NCBI GenBank assembly: GCA_032622095.1
Contig: CP136061.1
Location: forward strand, 8,894,447 to 8,958,446
Origin: Siphonodentalium dalli
Lineage: Eukaryota > Mollusca > Scaphopoda > Gadilida > Siphonodentaliidae
Length of the DNA stretch: 64,000 bases
Direction of reading: 5' to 3'
Shown: positions 12,936 to 26,094 of the stretch, piece by piece
Layout of the letters: every line of letters starts with the position of its first letter
Numbering within the stretch: the stretch's first letter is position 1
Made by a program: the position numbers and the translations under genes
The notes under the pieces: generated by a model
What the model was told of the DNA's origin: nothing
Databases searched by the model: none
The model's input: only the letters and a program-made list of their open reading frames with translations

Positions 12936-15900
12936 ATGGAACATACCACTATGATCAAAGTCATTGACTTGAAAAATGGGGTGATACCCCAGTAATGACC
13001 ACGGTATAACCGGTTGTATACTGTATCCACAGCAGTATCAAAATGGGAACTCCGGTGGAGTTACGGTACCATTTGGTTATGATACCACGGTCGTCACACC
13101 AAAAATTGAAGAAAATAATATGTCCATGAGGATCTTGTTAAAGATACGGTAAGTGTTGCCGGTGGGTACATGTACATGTATACATGTATATTGTACATGT
13201 ATGGTTAAAATAGTCACATCGGTTAAAACCGCCATAAACAGAAATATTATACATGTATTATAGACAAACCTTGGTCTTAAACAAATCGTAAATATTGTGT
13301 AAATTGCGTCATGTTATTGGCATATTAGTACTCTGTGTTGTGTAAACAAACGCCATGTTATGTAAACAAACAGTACATGTACATAAAAAGTATGTGATAA
13401 GCAAAACACTCAACACTAAGGAGACGCCCACTTTTTTAACTTTTGTTAGAAATGCCCACAAGTTGATTACAACATACAGGTACATGTATATCTATCGCTT
13501 ATCTTCACCTCTCAAGATTTTTGTGTTGAATGGGTCACCATGAATCACTCTCGACATGAATCACTCTCGTCACAGTGTTGCATGTTTTGCTTATCGCTCA
13601 CTATTTACGTGCTGTACCATATATAAACAAGGCTCATACATGTACAAAGTGTGATTTGTGGATAATAATGCATTCATAATATGATCATTATTCTATATTA
13701 TTAGTATATTTTTAGGGAAATTTTCATAATTTGGTATTAAACTGTTATTTATAAATTACAACCTATAACGAAGGCCATCCATGTCTTTAAGTGCCACAGA
13801 TATGAGGAGAATCACTGCATTTTATTTTCATGTATGCGAACCAGGACCGCATGTGTCGTGGTGCAACCAAGGTACATGTACACGTAGTGTTCAAGCGGTA
13901 ACCTTATCCCAGTGTTGGAGGTTACCGCAGTATTACTGGGATAACATCACGTTATAGGTGGTCAATTACTTTTAAGTACCGTTATAGCTGGACATACATT
14001 TACATGTACTGAAGAGAAAGAGAGAGGGTCAGAGACACATTCGCATTTATATATTATATACATGTACAGGCATTGTATTAATGTGCATTTTGGGCAATTA
14101 AAAATAAATGTGCAATTTCCTATATAAATACCACTCGAATTTAATTAAACCAAGTCTTCTCATATCACAACAACTTATGACACTGTATGATATTGGTTGG
14201 GTCGATGCTGTTTTGAACCGAGTCCCGTCCCGTTACTCTTCTATATAACAGACTTTATGCCCAGAATCGTGGGCGTGAGTTAACTTGCTTGTATGTCTTC
14301 GGATTACATGTACCGGTACAGTAATGCTCTAAATAAACGACCCCTTAACCACAGCAGAATTATTGGTATAAACTTTTCAGGATTTAGTTGGAAATATGGC
14401 TTGTTGCCATTGATCGGAAAGCTCTCAGTCAGCGTCCATGTTTTTCATCTGAAATTGTACAAATTCAATAGCGCCCATCTAGAGTTGATCCAAAAATGCC
14501 TGTAATTTTTCAACGCATTTTACTTTATATAATTGTAGGCTGACTGGTGTAACGATGGATTAAAATTTGAAATTCAATATGACCACCGGTGGCCATGTTT
14601 TTTAAATAATTCTGAAAAAATGGTAAGCTCCCATCTAGAGGACACCCCGAACTTGGGCCGAAGATCCATATGAAGTAACGGTATCCCAATATAACTTTTA
14701 AATATGGCTTATACACCGAACCAATTGTATATTATAAATATGACATTTATATTTCTGATTAAAAAATTCAACATGCAAATGAAGGCTGTATTGCAATGGC
14801 AGACTTTTTATTTACATCAATTATTGTTGAATTGTCTTGAAAATTCAGGTTGACTCAATACTGTCCACTGGGAATTTGGGGTCATTTGGGCTTCTCGAGT
14901 TTGGGCGCCCATACCTGTAACAGGTATCAAAACAACCCTAGAAATGTCCCTGTATATGTATACTGTGGTAACTTCCAACACGGCGGTAAGGTGTATACTG
15001 TGTGTACCGGGGTTGCACCACGATGCATGTGGTCCCAGTTCTCAGGCATGAAGATAAAATGCAGTGATTCTGCTTATATCTGTGGATCTTAAATGCATGG
15101 ATGGCCTGTGTTATACATGTACATGTAGGTTATAACTTAGAAAAAAAGTTACCAAATTATGAAAAATTCCCCAAGAATATTCTAAGAGTATACAGGTACC
15201 GGGTAGAAAATAATAATGATAATATGAATGCATTCTTATCCACAAAAGTTGAAACACACTTTGCGTGAGCCAAGCGTTTGTTTACAGGTATATACATGTA
15301 CAGCTCGTAAACAGTGAGCGGTAAACAAAACACTCCACACCGTTACGATTCTTAGGAGAGTGATTCATGGTGACCCATTCAACACAGAAATCTTGAGGTG
15401 AAGATTAGCGATAGCTATACCGGTATGTTGTAAACAACTTGGTGGCATTTCTAACAAAAGTTCAATTACATATACATGTAGTGGCGGTCTCCATCGTGTT
15501 GAATGTTTTGCTTATTGCATACTCTGTGTGTACCGGTACTGTTTGTTTGCATAACATGGCATTTGCTTAAATAACACTAGACTCACAGAGTACTAACATG
15601 ACAATAACATGCTGCAATTTACACTATACATTTATGAATGGTATGTATACATGTAAGAACAGGGTTTGTTAACTTTGTTTATAATATAATATTATTTCTG
15701 TTTATGGCGGTTTTAACGGATGTGACTATTTTAACAGCATACCCTCTGCCAATGCTTACTTTTCCCTTAAATAATAAATTTAGTTTAAAGCTCTTAGGCT
15801 TTACATCAATACATATATAATGATGATTAGAACATAGTAAGAAATATAAATTATGTACAATGAGCTGCTCATCTGGCTACCATCAGTGGATCGGATGATA

Positions 15901-16903
15901 CACACGTTGAAACAGATGCGTTTTAAGTTTAGATGTGAACATTTTAAGCGACTGGGTTGCCCTCAAGTGAGCAGGCAATTTATTCCAGAGAAATGGTGAA
16001 GCCACGGAAAAGGCCCGGTCACCAGCTGTTACGAGGTCACCCGGTACAAACACAAGGCTGTGAGAACTTTCAGACCGCAGAGGCCGCGGAGGAACATATC
16101 GAGAAATCAAGTCTGCCAAGTATGATGGGGCCTCGCTATTCAGACACTTGTGCGTTAATTTCAAAATTTTGAATTCAATCCGTTCCCTCGGAGGTAACCA
16201 GTGGAGCTCGCGCAATAATGGCGTGACGTGATCATATTTACGGCTCATAAAAATAACTCGTGATGCAGATTTCTGCACATTTTCGATTTTGTCCAAGATA
16301 GACTGGTTGCAGCCGTACAACAGAGAATTGCAGTAGTCCAGACGACTTGTAACGAAGGCATGTACTAGCTGTTTTGTGGTCTCGACGTCGATAACATTTC
16401 GCACCCTGCTGATATTTCTAAGATGGTAATACGAGGACCTGCACACTTGCTCGATGTGTTTTTCAGCAGACAGGTTCTCGTCCAAGAAATATCCGAGGTT
16501 GCGGACTGTGCTGGATGGCGAGACAACACTGCCTTCAATATTGAGACTATGTTTAGAACATTTTGAAAGTTGCTGTCGCAAACCAATATATATTATTTCA
16601 GTTTTATCTGCATTCAATTTTAAGAAGTTGATTGTCATCCATGATCGAATATCAGCCACACATCGTTCAAGATCCTCATGGACATATTATTGTCTTCAAC
16701 TTTTTGTACCGGTATGATGACCCACTAATAGACTGCGGTATCATAAAGTTGATATACAAACGGTACTGTAACTCCACCGCAGTGACCATTTCGATACCGT
16801 ACTGCTGTGGATACTGTATACTACTGGTAATACCGTGGTCATTACCTGGGTATCAACCCGTTTTTCAAGTCAATTACTTTGATTATAGTGGTAATATGTA
16901 GAT
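12936..16903. mobile_element. ~4-kb inverted-repeat element, right arm interrupted by a LINE
   Basis: The left arm (about 12936-13950) is repeated in reverse on the right (about 14930-15767 and 16683-16903). Paired landmarks include tcaaagtcattgacttgaaa, aatatgtccatgaggatcttg, the ttaaaaccgccataaacag block, 'gttagaaatgccc', 'gggtcaccatgaatcactctc' and 'agaatcactgcattttat'. Arm identity looks like roughly 75-85%. A ~0.98-kb centre separates the arms. No transposase is visible. The gap in the right arm is filled exactly by an L2-like LINE fragment. A further partial copy lies at 17030-17400. Confidence 0.82.
15768..16682 (-). pseudogene. L2-like non-LTR retrotransposon, 5'-truncated (RT C-terminal half)
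   Basis: A 258-codon minus-strand frame (15883-16659) encodes the end of a reverse transcriptase of the L2/CR1 type. It has DIRSWMTINFLKLNADKTE near residues 3-21, HAFVTSRLDYCNSLLYG at about 101-117, ITP-type LREL HWLPPRERIEFKI at about 148-165, then DRAFSVASPFLWNKLPA and SLKMFTSKLKTHLFQ at the end. The frame can be extended upstream of its ATG by a few codons (EDLERCVA), so the insertion starts mid-RT, not at a real start codon. About 115 bp of 3' UTR reach 15768. It lacks the endonuclease and the YADD-bearing half, so it is inactive. It sits in the right arm of the foldback element. Confidence 0.85.
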
Positions 16904-17029
16904 TACCACAAGTCATACTACCGGTACTAGTACATGTAACTACATGTACCGGTACAAGTATGACAATTTAGCCAACAACTATAGCTTTCCTTAATGTAAT
17001 TGGCCACCGATAACGTGGTGTCACCTCGG

Positions 17030-17400
17030 TAATACATGTACTGTGGTAACATACTGTGGTAACCACTAACCACCAACACCGCATAAAGGTTACCACTTCA
17101 AACCATGATGGATCAAAGAGAAATGTCACAACAGTAAACATGTTACTAAAAATCATGTACACTTTTTGTGAATTCGACATGAACATGTTTTCAATGTAAT
17201 CTTCCAGCTGATAGCACACTGTGAACTTTACACGACTTTGAAGTTGCCCACATTGTTTCAGCTGTCAAATTATAAACTCCTCCCATCGCCTGGTATATGG
17301 CCGCATTGATTGGCATTACAGATGGAAGTATGAACATCAAGTGCAGTGATTCTCCTTACATTAATATACCGGTATAAGAAATGAACGGCAGTTTTAATGT
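17030..17400 (+). repeat. Partial extra copy of the 12.9-16.9 kb foldback arm
   Basis: Blocks tactgtggtaac, ccaacaccgc..taagg and aagtgcagtgattctcctta match the right-arm segment 14957-15085 in the same orientation. Short peptide similarity between the two places (IKCSDS) follows from this and does not indicate a conserved gene. Confidence 0.5.
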
Positions 17401-18060
17401 GGTCATGGGAATTTGACCGCAACAAAAAATTGGCTGGATTTTTATCGCTGTCAAAACCCATGACAACGTTGAATCCACCATTTACATCTTTCTCAAAACC
17501 TATACCGGTATATACCGTATCTGGATCATTATGCCTCCATATTGCCTTTGTTGGCGGGGCGCTACTTAAAACAATACCGTAACGCGCCCAGCACATGCAT
17601 TACATGTACGTGTGTTGGCTGTTGCATACACATTTACCGGCACACGTATGTACATATGCAGGAACGTGACTATAGCTAGAGTAGGGCCATTGGAATCGGG
17701 TATTGAATCGGGTGCCGTAGTCAATGTCAACATCATAAAGTGGGCCTTAAAATAATAAAAGCACATTTATGATTCGCGACAGAATAGCCAAACAGGCTAC
17801 GTTATAAATAAATATATCATTATTCTGCTGCTGGCCGCAAAATAACCATTATCAGACCAAAGACTATTACGCCGCTAGCGGCAGGGCTTATATTTCTACG
17901 GTAGATTCTCGCAAATTACCGTGGATTCTAGTGAAAAAGTATATATGGATTCTCGCAAATCCAGATGAGATATATGCCATGAGTGGCATAATAAGATTGT
18001 CTTTTTATCCCACCAGTAGCGGAAAATTAGCCACAGCCACTCTTCTTCAATGAGGAAATA
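17401..18060. other. Unassigned DNA
   Basis: I see no gene. taccggtata words recur, as elsewhere in the window. Confidence 0.4.
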
Positions 18061-18067
18061 TCGTACA

Positions 18068-18457
18068 TGTACCCCGCTCGACAAAACAAGTGTCCATTGG
18101 CACCGCGGTGTATTTGCCGTTAGGCCGTGGTGCCAGAGTTTGTAACTGCAGTTGAGCACCGCGGTCGAACTGCAGGTACACTCCGGCCGAATGGCAAGTA
18201 CACCATGGTCGAAAGGCAACTACAACGCGTTCGAATTCACCGTGGTTAGATTTCTGGTTTGTATCATCTTTTTTCAGTTTAATAAACGTACCGGTACACC
18301 GTGGCAACTACGGTACACCATGGCCGAATGGCAAGTACACTGCGGCCCAACCGTAGTTAGCAGTTGGAGCCGCAGTGAAGTTGCATTTTGGCCGCTGTGG
18401 CAATGCTATAACTGCACCGCGGTTAAGTGGACACTTGTTTTGTCCAGCAGGGTACCT
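18068..18457. mobile_element. 390-bp foldback with CCGCGG-rich arms
   Basis: The ends are inverted: ccccgctcgacaaaacaagtgtcc on the left pairs with ggacacttgttttgtccagcagggg-like sequence on the right (key core gacaaaacaagtgtcc). Caccgcggtg lies inside both arms. The interior repeats variants of accatggccgaatggcaagtacac. A 3-bp tac flanks both ends, a possible target duplication. No open frame of note. Confidence 0.75.
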
Positions 18458-18758
18458 AGTTGGCTAGTATCCCATAAATATTCATCAAATTACATGTGAG
18501 AATTTTCTCGAAATCATTTAAAATGCGCATTTAGGCTATAGGCTATAAACGTTCTATTAAAACCGAAATAGTCAGATAGTTTTCCCCATTTCCGAATGAT
18601 TTAGATTTTCACAGCATTTGATTTGTGGTGAATTTTCTCTCAAATTGTGTGATAAATACAAGAAATCCGACTTACCTAACTCAGAATTAATAACACGAAG
18701 AGTTCCAATAGCCGTGAATAGGAATTGTAACAGTAAAATCCCTCAATTAATTTAAACG

Positions 18759-19076
18759 ATGTGTAATTTCAGAATTTGGAACAGAAAACAGTCAACAAAC
18801 AATTGGTCATTAGACATCTCCCTACCATTTGTGCCTACTAGGGGCCACAAGTTCCTCCGTACTGCTAAAGCTGACAGAAACTATCTCGAAGCTTTCTTTT
18901 TTCCACGCACAATCATAAATTGGAACAAACTCCCCCGTGACATATTCTTAAACTGCCACAACACGGACAGTTTCAAATCCGAACTCACAAAACACATGTT
19001 AGCATGTTCAGATCGTTTCGTTTTTCCGCGTTTTGCATCTGTCGAAACGGAAAAACTCCATTTGCATTTTCACTAA
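18759..19076 (+). pseudogene. LINE reverse-transcriptase C-terminal fragment
   Basis: The 105-codon frame contains PFVPTRGHKFLRTAKADRNY, then FFPRTIINWNKLPRDIF and TDSFKSELTKHM. This is the characteristic end of many Jockey/CR1-superfamily RT proteins (RF..R..FFPRTI..WN.LP, then FK..L). The RT core is missing and the upstream bases show no continuous frame, so this is a remnant. The true start is not in this ORF; its ATG is internal. Confidence 0.75.
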
Positions 19077-22000
19077 AACACGCAACATTGCGAGATAAAA
19101 CGACTTTGATTTACACGGTAAGAAGAAGAATAAACTACATATATATCGATAAAGTTTTGGAACATGTATCAATAACACTTGATAGCAGCTAATTTCGACT
19201 TGACATTTTGTTATTCAGAAATTTTTTATTTTTCATGTACCAATTTTTCCTATTTTCGACGTTCGTCTAAAATTTAAGGGGATGGCAAAGTCTGTTTCAT
19301 AAAAAATATCTGGAAACGGGCTGACAAAATTGGTATTTTTCACCTAAAAGCAGACAGAAATAGATATAACAACATAGAGATAATATATAGAGCATATATC
19401 GTTAAAGGAGGTGCCACGAATAGATGTGAGCTAAAAAGCTTTTTGTACCAGAAAAATTACTTTGAAACAGAGTATATCTGCAATATTATGTCATTGTTTT
19501 GGCATTCAAATGTGAAAAACTATAACTTCAACAGTATCATCAGGCAGCCCATTATGATAAGTGACATACCGTTAAGAGCCAAGGAGCTATGCTTTAGATT
19601 AATGTTCACTGTATCGTTTGCAAAACGTCCGCTAAAACGTGTCAGTTTTTCTTGGGAGCCAGTCGCCATATTTCAATTGTAAACACATGTTCATGACGTT
19701 GTTGTCATTTTTTAATTCGCGGCAGGTACATGAAAATCGACCAGAAAAGCAATCCGATCCTGCAATCGGGCAAGTTTATGATATGAAATCGATGCTTTCA
19801 GTTTATTTAAGTTGTTGGAATTAATTTAGTTGCTTGATTACCCACGATTTATGAAGTTTTGTGCTGTTTACAGATGGAAATGTTGATATTTTATTTTTAG
19901 AATTACCAGTCTATAGTCGAAAGCGAGATTACAAGATGTCGTATTAGTACGCAAATCACATAAATAGAAAACTTACATGTTTCAGAATATTGTATTATTC
20001 TAAAATCAAATAGCCTATATAAAAACATATTTATGAATAGGAAAGTACCGTATTCCGACGAAATATGTCATATTTTACGACGGACTCCTTGTGCGAGTTC
20101 ACTTCCGGTCAATTCTATTTTGGTGCACTGGGATAAATAACATTGTGGAGAAAAATACGTTTAATAACATTTGAATGTAAATTAATCGAGAAATTGTCGG
20201 TTATCAGGTACAATCATATTGCTTATAACCCATATATATTGATGGGCATAATCAAAAGCTTGATCCCATGCGCGATTGTCTATACTGATCGATTTCCATT
20301 CGTAATCGTATTCTAGTATTGACGGATGGGTTTGTTTGTAATCATGGCCGCTCCGCCCCCATGGCTTGTGTATCGGCTATCGCAAAATAATGTTAGGATA
20401 TTATGGTCTCCCATACCAATAAAAATAGTTCCTAAGAATGTAAACAATGCAAATGGAGGACATTTTGCCATTATTCAGGATGACAGTACTATTTTCACAG
20501 GCAGGGTATTTGGGAAAGTTCTTGTTTTTCCTCAAAATGATGTCTCCTTGTCTCTAGCCAGATTCTTATAGGACCATTTTGACTGTTCAGTTTGTACAAA
20601 AAGTTAACCATTGGAACTGGAGAAACGCCGTTTGGGGACATGATTTTTTGTCACTCTACCGCGAGTAAATTCTAACAGCTATAATTTCTCTACTAATGAC
20701 AAGATCTTTGTTTATTATTGATTATTATGTGTGAAAAATATGAAGTTTATCCATTCTATGGCCGGTGAGTAATTATTGATCATCTGGAGGTAGGGTGCAA
20801 TCCGCGGTGGCCATCTTGACCAGACTTGACCATCCCCTTAAACTACATCAAACTGCTTCACTGTAAATGATTTTGGGCTAATTATTTAACGTAACAGATT
20901 AAAATAGGCACTTGCTTTATATGTATGCCAATTTTGCTTTCATTTTCCGGATTTTTAAGGTTTGTTTTCTTAGGTTTAATTTGCCTAACTTTGTCAATTA
21001 AAAAAACAATGAACGAATCGCCTCTTATCATTCATCATCTGTATCAATGCAAAGCACAGTTCAATAATACATTTTGCAAAGGAGTTTTCGATCAACGGCA
21101 TTGCTAAGTGTTGCAAGGCTGACTCCGAAGTGATACAGGGGGTCAAATGTGGTATGTTGCAAGGCTGACGGAAGCCGACCACATCTCCTCACACATATTT
21201 TTATACTACATTTCAAGCTCAACTGAACAAAATAAAGTTTAAGCTATTGTCATCTGTTGTCATGGGTTGTTGTTCGTCTGTGCGTGCATCAATGATTGCT
21301 GTTGGCATACCCTATATGCCACAACTCTCTCATTTAATTGTCAACAAACTTCATATGGATTCTTGGGGTGATAATTTTCCCTGAATTGTATCTTGGATTT
21401 CATATTTGATTCATCAGCCCACCCTGTACCATGTCCTGCCTTGGTCCTGTGACTCAGACTGTGAATGGGGGGTCAAACTTTCTGTTTTGTGCTACCGTTG
21501 TCGTAGGTGACAAATCAACATCTCAAACATATCATTCTGCAACTATTTCCACTACTGCCTGTAAATGGATGCTCTTCATAATAGTACATGTATTTGTGTG
21601 AATTTAAGAAACTAATTTTAAATTATTCTGTTTACTTTTTCACTTATATTTAACTTTTTGTGTTGCCAATAAACAATGAAGAAAGTGACATTAATGATGA
21701 TGTACACATGTAGCTCAAATTTAAGCGATACGAGTAGAGTATATTGGTGGGTATTAAAAACCAATGTGAAGAAATTTTCCATCAACATCCTTTTTGTTTC
21801 TTTGATATAAATTAATCATCATAACCAAGATAAATAGGACAACCCAACCAGGGACAACCGCCCCAAACTGTCACAACAACCTGCCTCAGGTATTCTATGT
21901 TTTACTTGGTTATATGTAAATACGTGGATAAACATAATACATGTAAATAACTGTGATTATAGAGAACTGTGCTGTAAATGGCAACAAAGAATCATGAGAT

Positions 22001-22129
22001 TAAAATAAGACTGATGAGGTGAAGTCAGGTTGATGCGCTGTGAATTTCTGATCAGATATTCACATGTTTATAAAATTGTGGGTTTCATGCAGGTTTGCAA
22101 CTTCCAAGTCTCCCCTTCATTTAGGGACC
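19077..22129. other. Unassigned DNA, no supported gene
   Basis: Open frames stay under 85 codons and resemble nothing I recognise. Around 20098-20120 the sequence has cacttccggt, an ETS-like word, in a locally GC-richer stretch. Alone it is too weak to call a promoter. A short direct repeat (gttgcaaggctgac) occurs at about 21112 and 21157. Confidence 0.4.
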
Positions 22130-22700
22130 ATATACTTTTTTCTTCTTGATACTGTACTAATCAGGGACGTGGCTAGAGGGGTGTCCACATTGTGAATTCC
22201 AATTGCAGCTCCATTGAATCAGACTAAACACAAGTTTTCCGAAATTCCATTCAAACCCCCTCCCCAACTGATTATTATGGTTCTTATCTTGTGGTTAGTC
22301 AGATGGAGAAACAGAAGCATGTTTCTATATACCCGGTGTGACAAATTTCATAGCTCAGAACCTGAAAATTGGATAAATCCTAACCATCTGGTGGTCCGGC
22401 TCCAGACATATTCACAGGGCCTAGGAGAGAAATCAGGACATTCTGAATAGACCATTGATTCGGCCGGTGTGAGAAAATTTTGAAATCTGATCAAGAAAAT
22501 CCATAAATCCTAGACTCTGTAGACTGGCCTCAAGCCTTTCTACAGCGTTGGAAAATTTCAAACCTCATACCCCTGTTACTTTGGAAATTTTCCAACTGAT
22601 GACCATTTCAGCCCACAATTTTAACCAAATGTAGGAAAATATTGTGTTCTTAAATTAACAGTTTTTGACTGACCACAAGGGACCAACCAGGACACAAGCC
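22130..22700 (+). repeat. Repeat family Z, copy 1 (diverged)
   Basis: It shares gggacgtggctag, gtgtcca, 'agactggcctcaag', 'ttggaaaatttcaaacctca' and 'ggaaattttccaactgatgacc' with the better copies at 46.5, 47.2 and 61.4 kb. No coding content. Confidence 0.65.
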
Positions 22701-24395
22701 CAAAGGTTGGAAAATTTACTACTACATGTACAAAGTAGTACCGATACCTTTACTGGGAAAGTATTAACATGAGACAGGTTCATAATAAACTGTGCTTATT
22801 TTTATTTCAAATTGATGAAATAACAAATTAAATTCAACATATAAACATATATTGTATTAAAATGGCATGTGTGTACAGTACATTTATATAGCTTATCGCA
22901 ACACACAGAAGATAAGACAAACCAACAAGTCACAAAAATGCAGTGTATATTATGCAAATGGCATTATTTTAAAAACAATATCAATTTCAGAACATTGCTG
23001 CTCTCTGCAGATTTGTGTTAATTCTCCCTCAAAGTCCCTCCCCCCACATGTTTGTAAGTTTGTTAAGTGGTACCATACAATACAGTGTATACAGGCTCCA
23101 GATAACCCAGATAAAGTTTTGGGGCAGGTTCGTTCAACTTAGGATAATCAGGTTAGTTGGCAATGAACCCTGCACATGCAGTTTAGTTTTCAGGTGATAC
23201 AGGCTTTGTGATTTCTGGATAACAATTGTTTAGTGGCAGTTTAATGTCTCTGTTTGCCCAATAATAGCTCGATGACAAGTATCAAACAATTTGTTGCCTT
23301 ATGCATGTCTTTGAATGGACTTAAACATTTTGGCAGAAAAAAAATTTTACGTCAATTTTTCGAAAATTCAGAAAAAAATCACGTCACATAAATCTCATTT
23401 TTTCTCAATTTGGTTATGCTTTAGGATCAATATACTACCACTTTATATCAAAATTTCCCAGATTTTTGCAAATTTTTGAAAAACGTGTGAAGATGCTACA
23501 CATGTTCCCACCTGTAAACAAACAGACAGCTTCTAAATAGTATGAAGCTCCAGTTTATTTTAATAAATTATCAAATAACCAAAAAAATATGCTTTTATGT
23601 TTTTAAATCTCATGCGCCTCCACATAATCCTCAGCACATTGAGGGCGATGGAGTACCAAGTAGATGTAGATGTCAACATGACCGCTTTCACAGAGCGCTG
23701 CGACTAAACAAACAACCTCTCCGTCAGCTGTCCATGACCTTGTCTTATCTTCGTAAATTCCTGTGTTAAGTATCGCAGCACCTCTGATTCGGTTGAGCCA
23801 TAGTTAAATTGATTTCATGAAGTCTGAATTTCATACGATTATCAGATATAATCAGTAATTCAGTAAATTCACACTCATTCAGCCGCGGATATGATTGAAA
23901 TTTCCAACTTCAATGCTTCGTAAAAATTACTGGAAACAATAACGCATGCGCGTTGGCCTCATTTTCAGCTTCCGTTATATTCCCGGAAGGACAAATAAAC
24001 AGACAAAGATCCGAACCGAAAACATTACTTGTGTCCAGCATGGACTGGCGCAAGTAAATATATATATTTGTTCTTATACAAATCATAAAAATCGCGTAAA
24101 TAGTGTGTTATTGTCAAGTTCGTACGATGTGTTCTGGAAACAAAAGCCAAATTATGGAAAACAACATCGAATAGAATTTAGAAAGAACACAAAATATAGT
24201 GACATTGTACCCTATTCGTAGCAATTATCTGTCGTAGTTCATTGTGCGAAATGTGTTGGTTAAACAATATCTAATCACCCTCCGATTAATTATTTATTGA
24301 TAAGAAATCCTGTGATTTTGGCCTGTTTACTTCAAACTCAGAGTCAGGGCTTAATGTATAAAATATAACGTTTGGAACGAGAAGTGGTACACGAA
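22701..24395. other. Unassigned DNA
   Basis: No gene recognised. Frames are under 95 codons. The only feature I would flag is the promoter-like cluster at about 23942. Confidence 0.4.
23942..23995. promoter_or_regulatory. Possible NRF1/ETS promoter-like motif cluster
   Basis: acgcatgcgcg (NRF1-type palindrome) is followed within 40 bp by cttccg and ttcccggaagg (ETS-type words). Such pairs mark CpG-type housekeeping promoters in many animals. I see no adjacent exon, so this is only a lead. Confidence 0.25.
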
Positions 24396-24730
24396 AGATA
24401 TTGTTTCGTTTCGTTCTAGACGAGATACATTGTTTCGTTTCGTTTCAGCCGATAGACATTGTTTCGTTCTAGCCGAGAGACATTATTTCGTTTCGTTTCA
24501 GCCGATAGACATTATTTCGTTTAGATCTAGCCGAGAGACATTATTTCGTTTCGATCTAGCCGAGAGACATTATTTCGTTTCTTTCTAGCCGATATGCATC
24601 GCTTTGTTTCTTCTAGCTGACAGACCTTGTTTTGTTTCGTTCTACCCGGTAGACATTGTTTCGTTTCGTTCTAGCCGATATACATCGCTTTGTTTCGTTC
24701 TACGCGATAGACATCATTCTGTTTCCTTTT
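24396..24730. repeat. ~29-bp tandem repeat, about 11 units
   Basis: Variants of attgtttcgtttcgttctag followed by ccgatagac are repeated head to tail with 10-20% divergence and some shortened units. No coding content. Confidence 0.9.
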
Positions 24731-24904
24731 ATTTCACCCAAAGGGTGTATTATTAACTATGGAAATAGAAGTGCTGTGTGTGCCGGCCTAAACTCTGTGG
24801 AGGATTTGTGTAAATGTTAGCCCAAACTACATTTCGAAGTAACGATGGTTTTGTTCTTTATTTCGAGGAATCCTACCGCATCAGATGAATTCAGCCCAAA
24901 TATA

Positions 24905-25440
24905 TTGACAGGTGTCAAGGGTCTAACTATATACCGATCAATAAAAAAGTAATATAATAAATACCGACTACATTTAAATTAACGCCAATGGACAGTTTAT
25001 GTGCGTTTAAAAGTGCATTGATGTCTAAAGCAATGTGAAATAACGATCTTAAAATGAATTGGCCGGCATATTTGATTAGTTATCAGGGTCGTAGTTGCAT
25101 AAATCAGAATATTTGTTAGGATTTCATCGGTATTTGTTAGGATTTCATCGGTATTGCGGTTGACACTAATCCCATATATGGAAATTCCAAATATTTAAAA
25201 TGACATGCGAATGCGCAGAACACATACAAGGGTCTAACTATATACCAATGAATAAGCCAGTCATAACAATACACACCGACGCAGTTAAATAACGGCATTG
25301 GGCGGAGTATTGTGTCTTTAAGAGTGTGTTCATGTCTAAATGCATGTGATTAACTATTTAAAAATTATTTCGCCCACATATTTCGATAATTATCAGGTCC
25401 GTAGTTAGATCATGAAACAATATTTCTGACTTTTATGTTA
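24905..25440. repeat. ~300-bp diverged tandem duplication
   Basis: Landmarks in the first copy (about 24917-25110) recur in order in the second (about 25229-25440): 'caagggtctaactatatacc', 'aataacggcattgg / aacgccaatgg', 'atgtctaaa', 'attatcagg.tcgtagtt'. Between them a 23-bp segment containing atttgttaggatttcatcgg is itself doubled at about 25110-25156. Confidence 0.75.
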
Positions 25441-26094
25441 ACAGTATTGCTTGGTATTTTTTTCCAATCAGATAGCGGCATCTCGGTAAGATCACCCCAG
25501 GGTTATTTATAGCGTCGTCTCAGTGCTTTCTCTGCGAACTAAGCGAATAAATATTCTCCAGTTTTACGTCTAAATACGCGTCTTATTCTCACTTATACCG
25601 TGTTTCCATCAGTTTTATTCTATTTGTTGTTGTGTATTGCATTACTTTGATCAAGGTTGCGCTTGTGTTATTCTCACAAAAGTTAAATTTGATGCGTGTT
25701 TACATTTCACAATTCCGTCTGGCGTGTACAGTCTGCGACGGAATTCCACATGTCCGAGCGCCATTGATTCCTTAATTATGAGACGAATTAATCGAATGAG
25801 GTCAAATTTTCGCATATAACATGACTCGTATGTTATTCTGCACCATTCTGACGAGTGCCGACTTTCCTTTTTTATCGAAATATAACCGTTCTCCATGTTT
25901 ATTTTTTCAACAAAACAAAATTCATTGTTTTGCCAATTTCAAGCTAGTTTATAGCATGGTCAGGGCATAATTAAATGATAATTTGGCCTATCGAGTGATG
26001 GTAGACGTTCCTTGAGTGTGCACAACAATTTTTGGCCCCAACGAAGCAGGCTTTTTGAAATGATTTAATGTATCGGCGTTGACTACCTCTTCTG

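Noticed and set aside
14850..15092. Small cysteine-containing protein (80 codons), with a similar IKCSDS peptide near 17.34 kb
   Set aside because: Both lie in copies of the foldback arm, and the inverted left arm (13780-13850) carries the same DNA, so the similarity is repeat homology.
20326..20571. 81-codon frame starting MGLFVIMAAPPP
   Set aside because: No recognisable family, no repeat or splice support and ordinary length for chance frames here.
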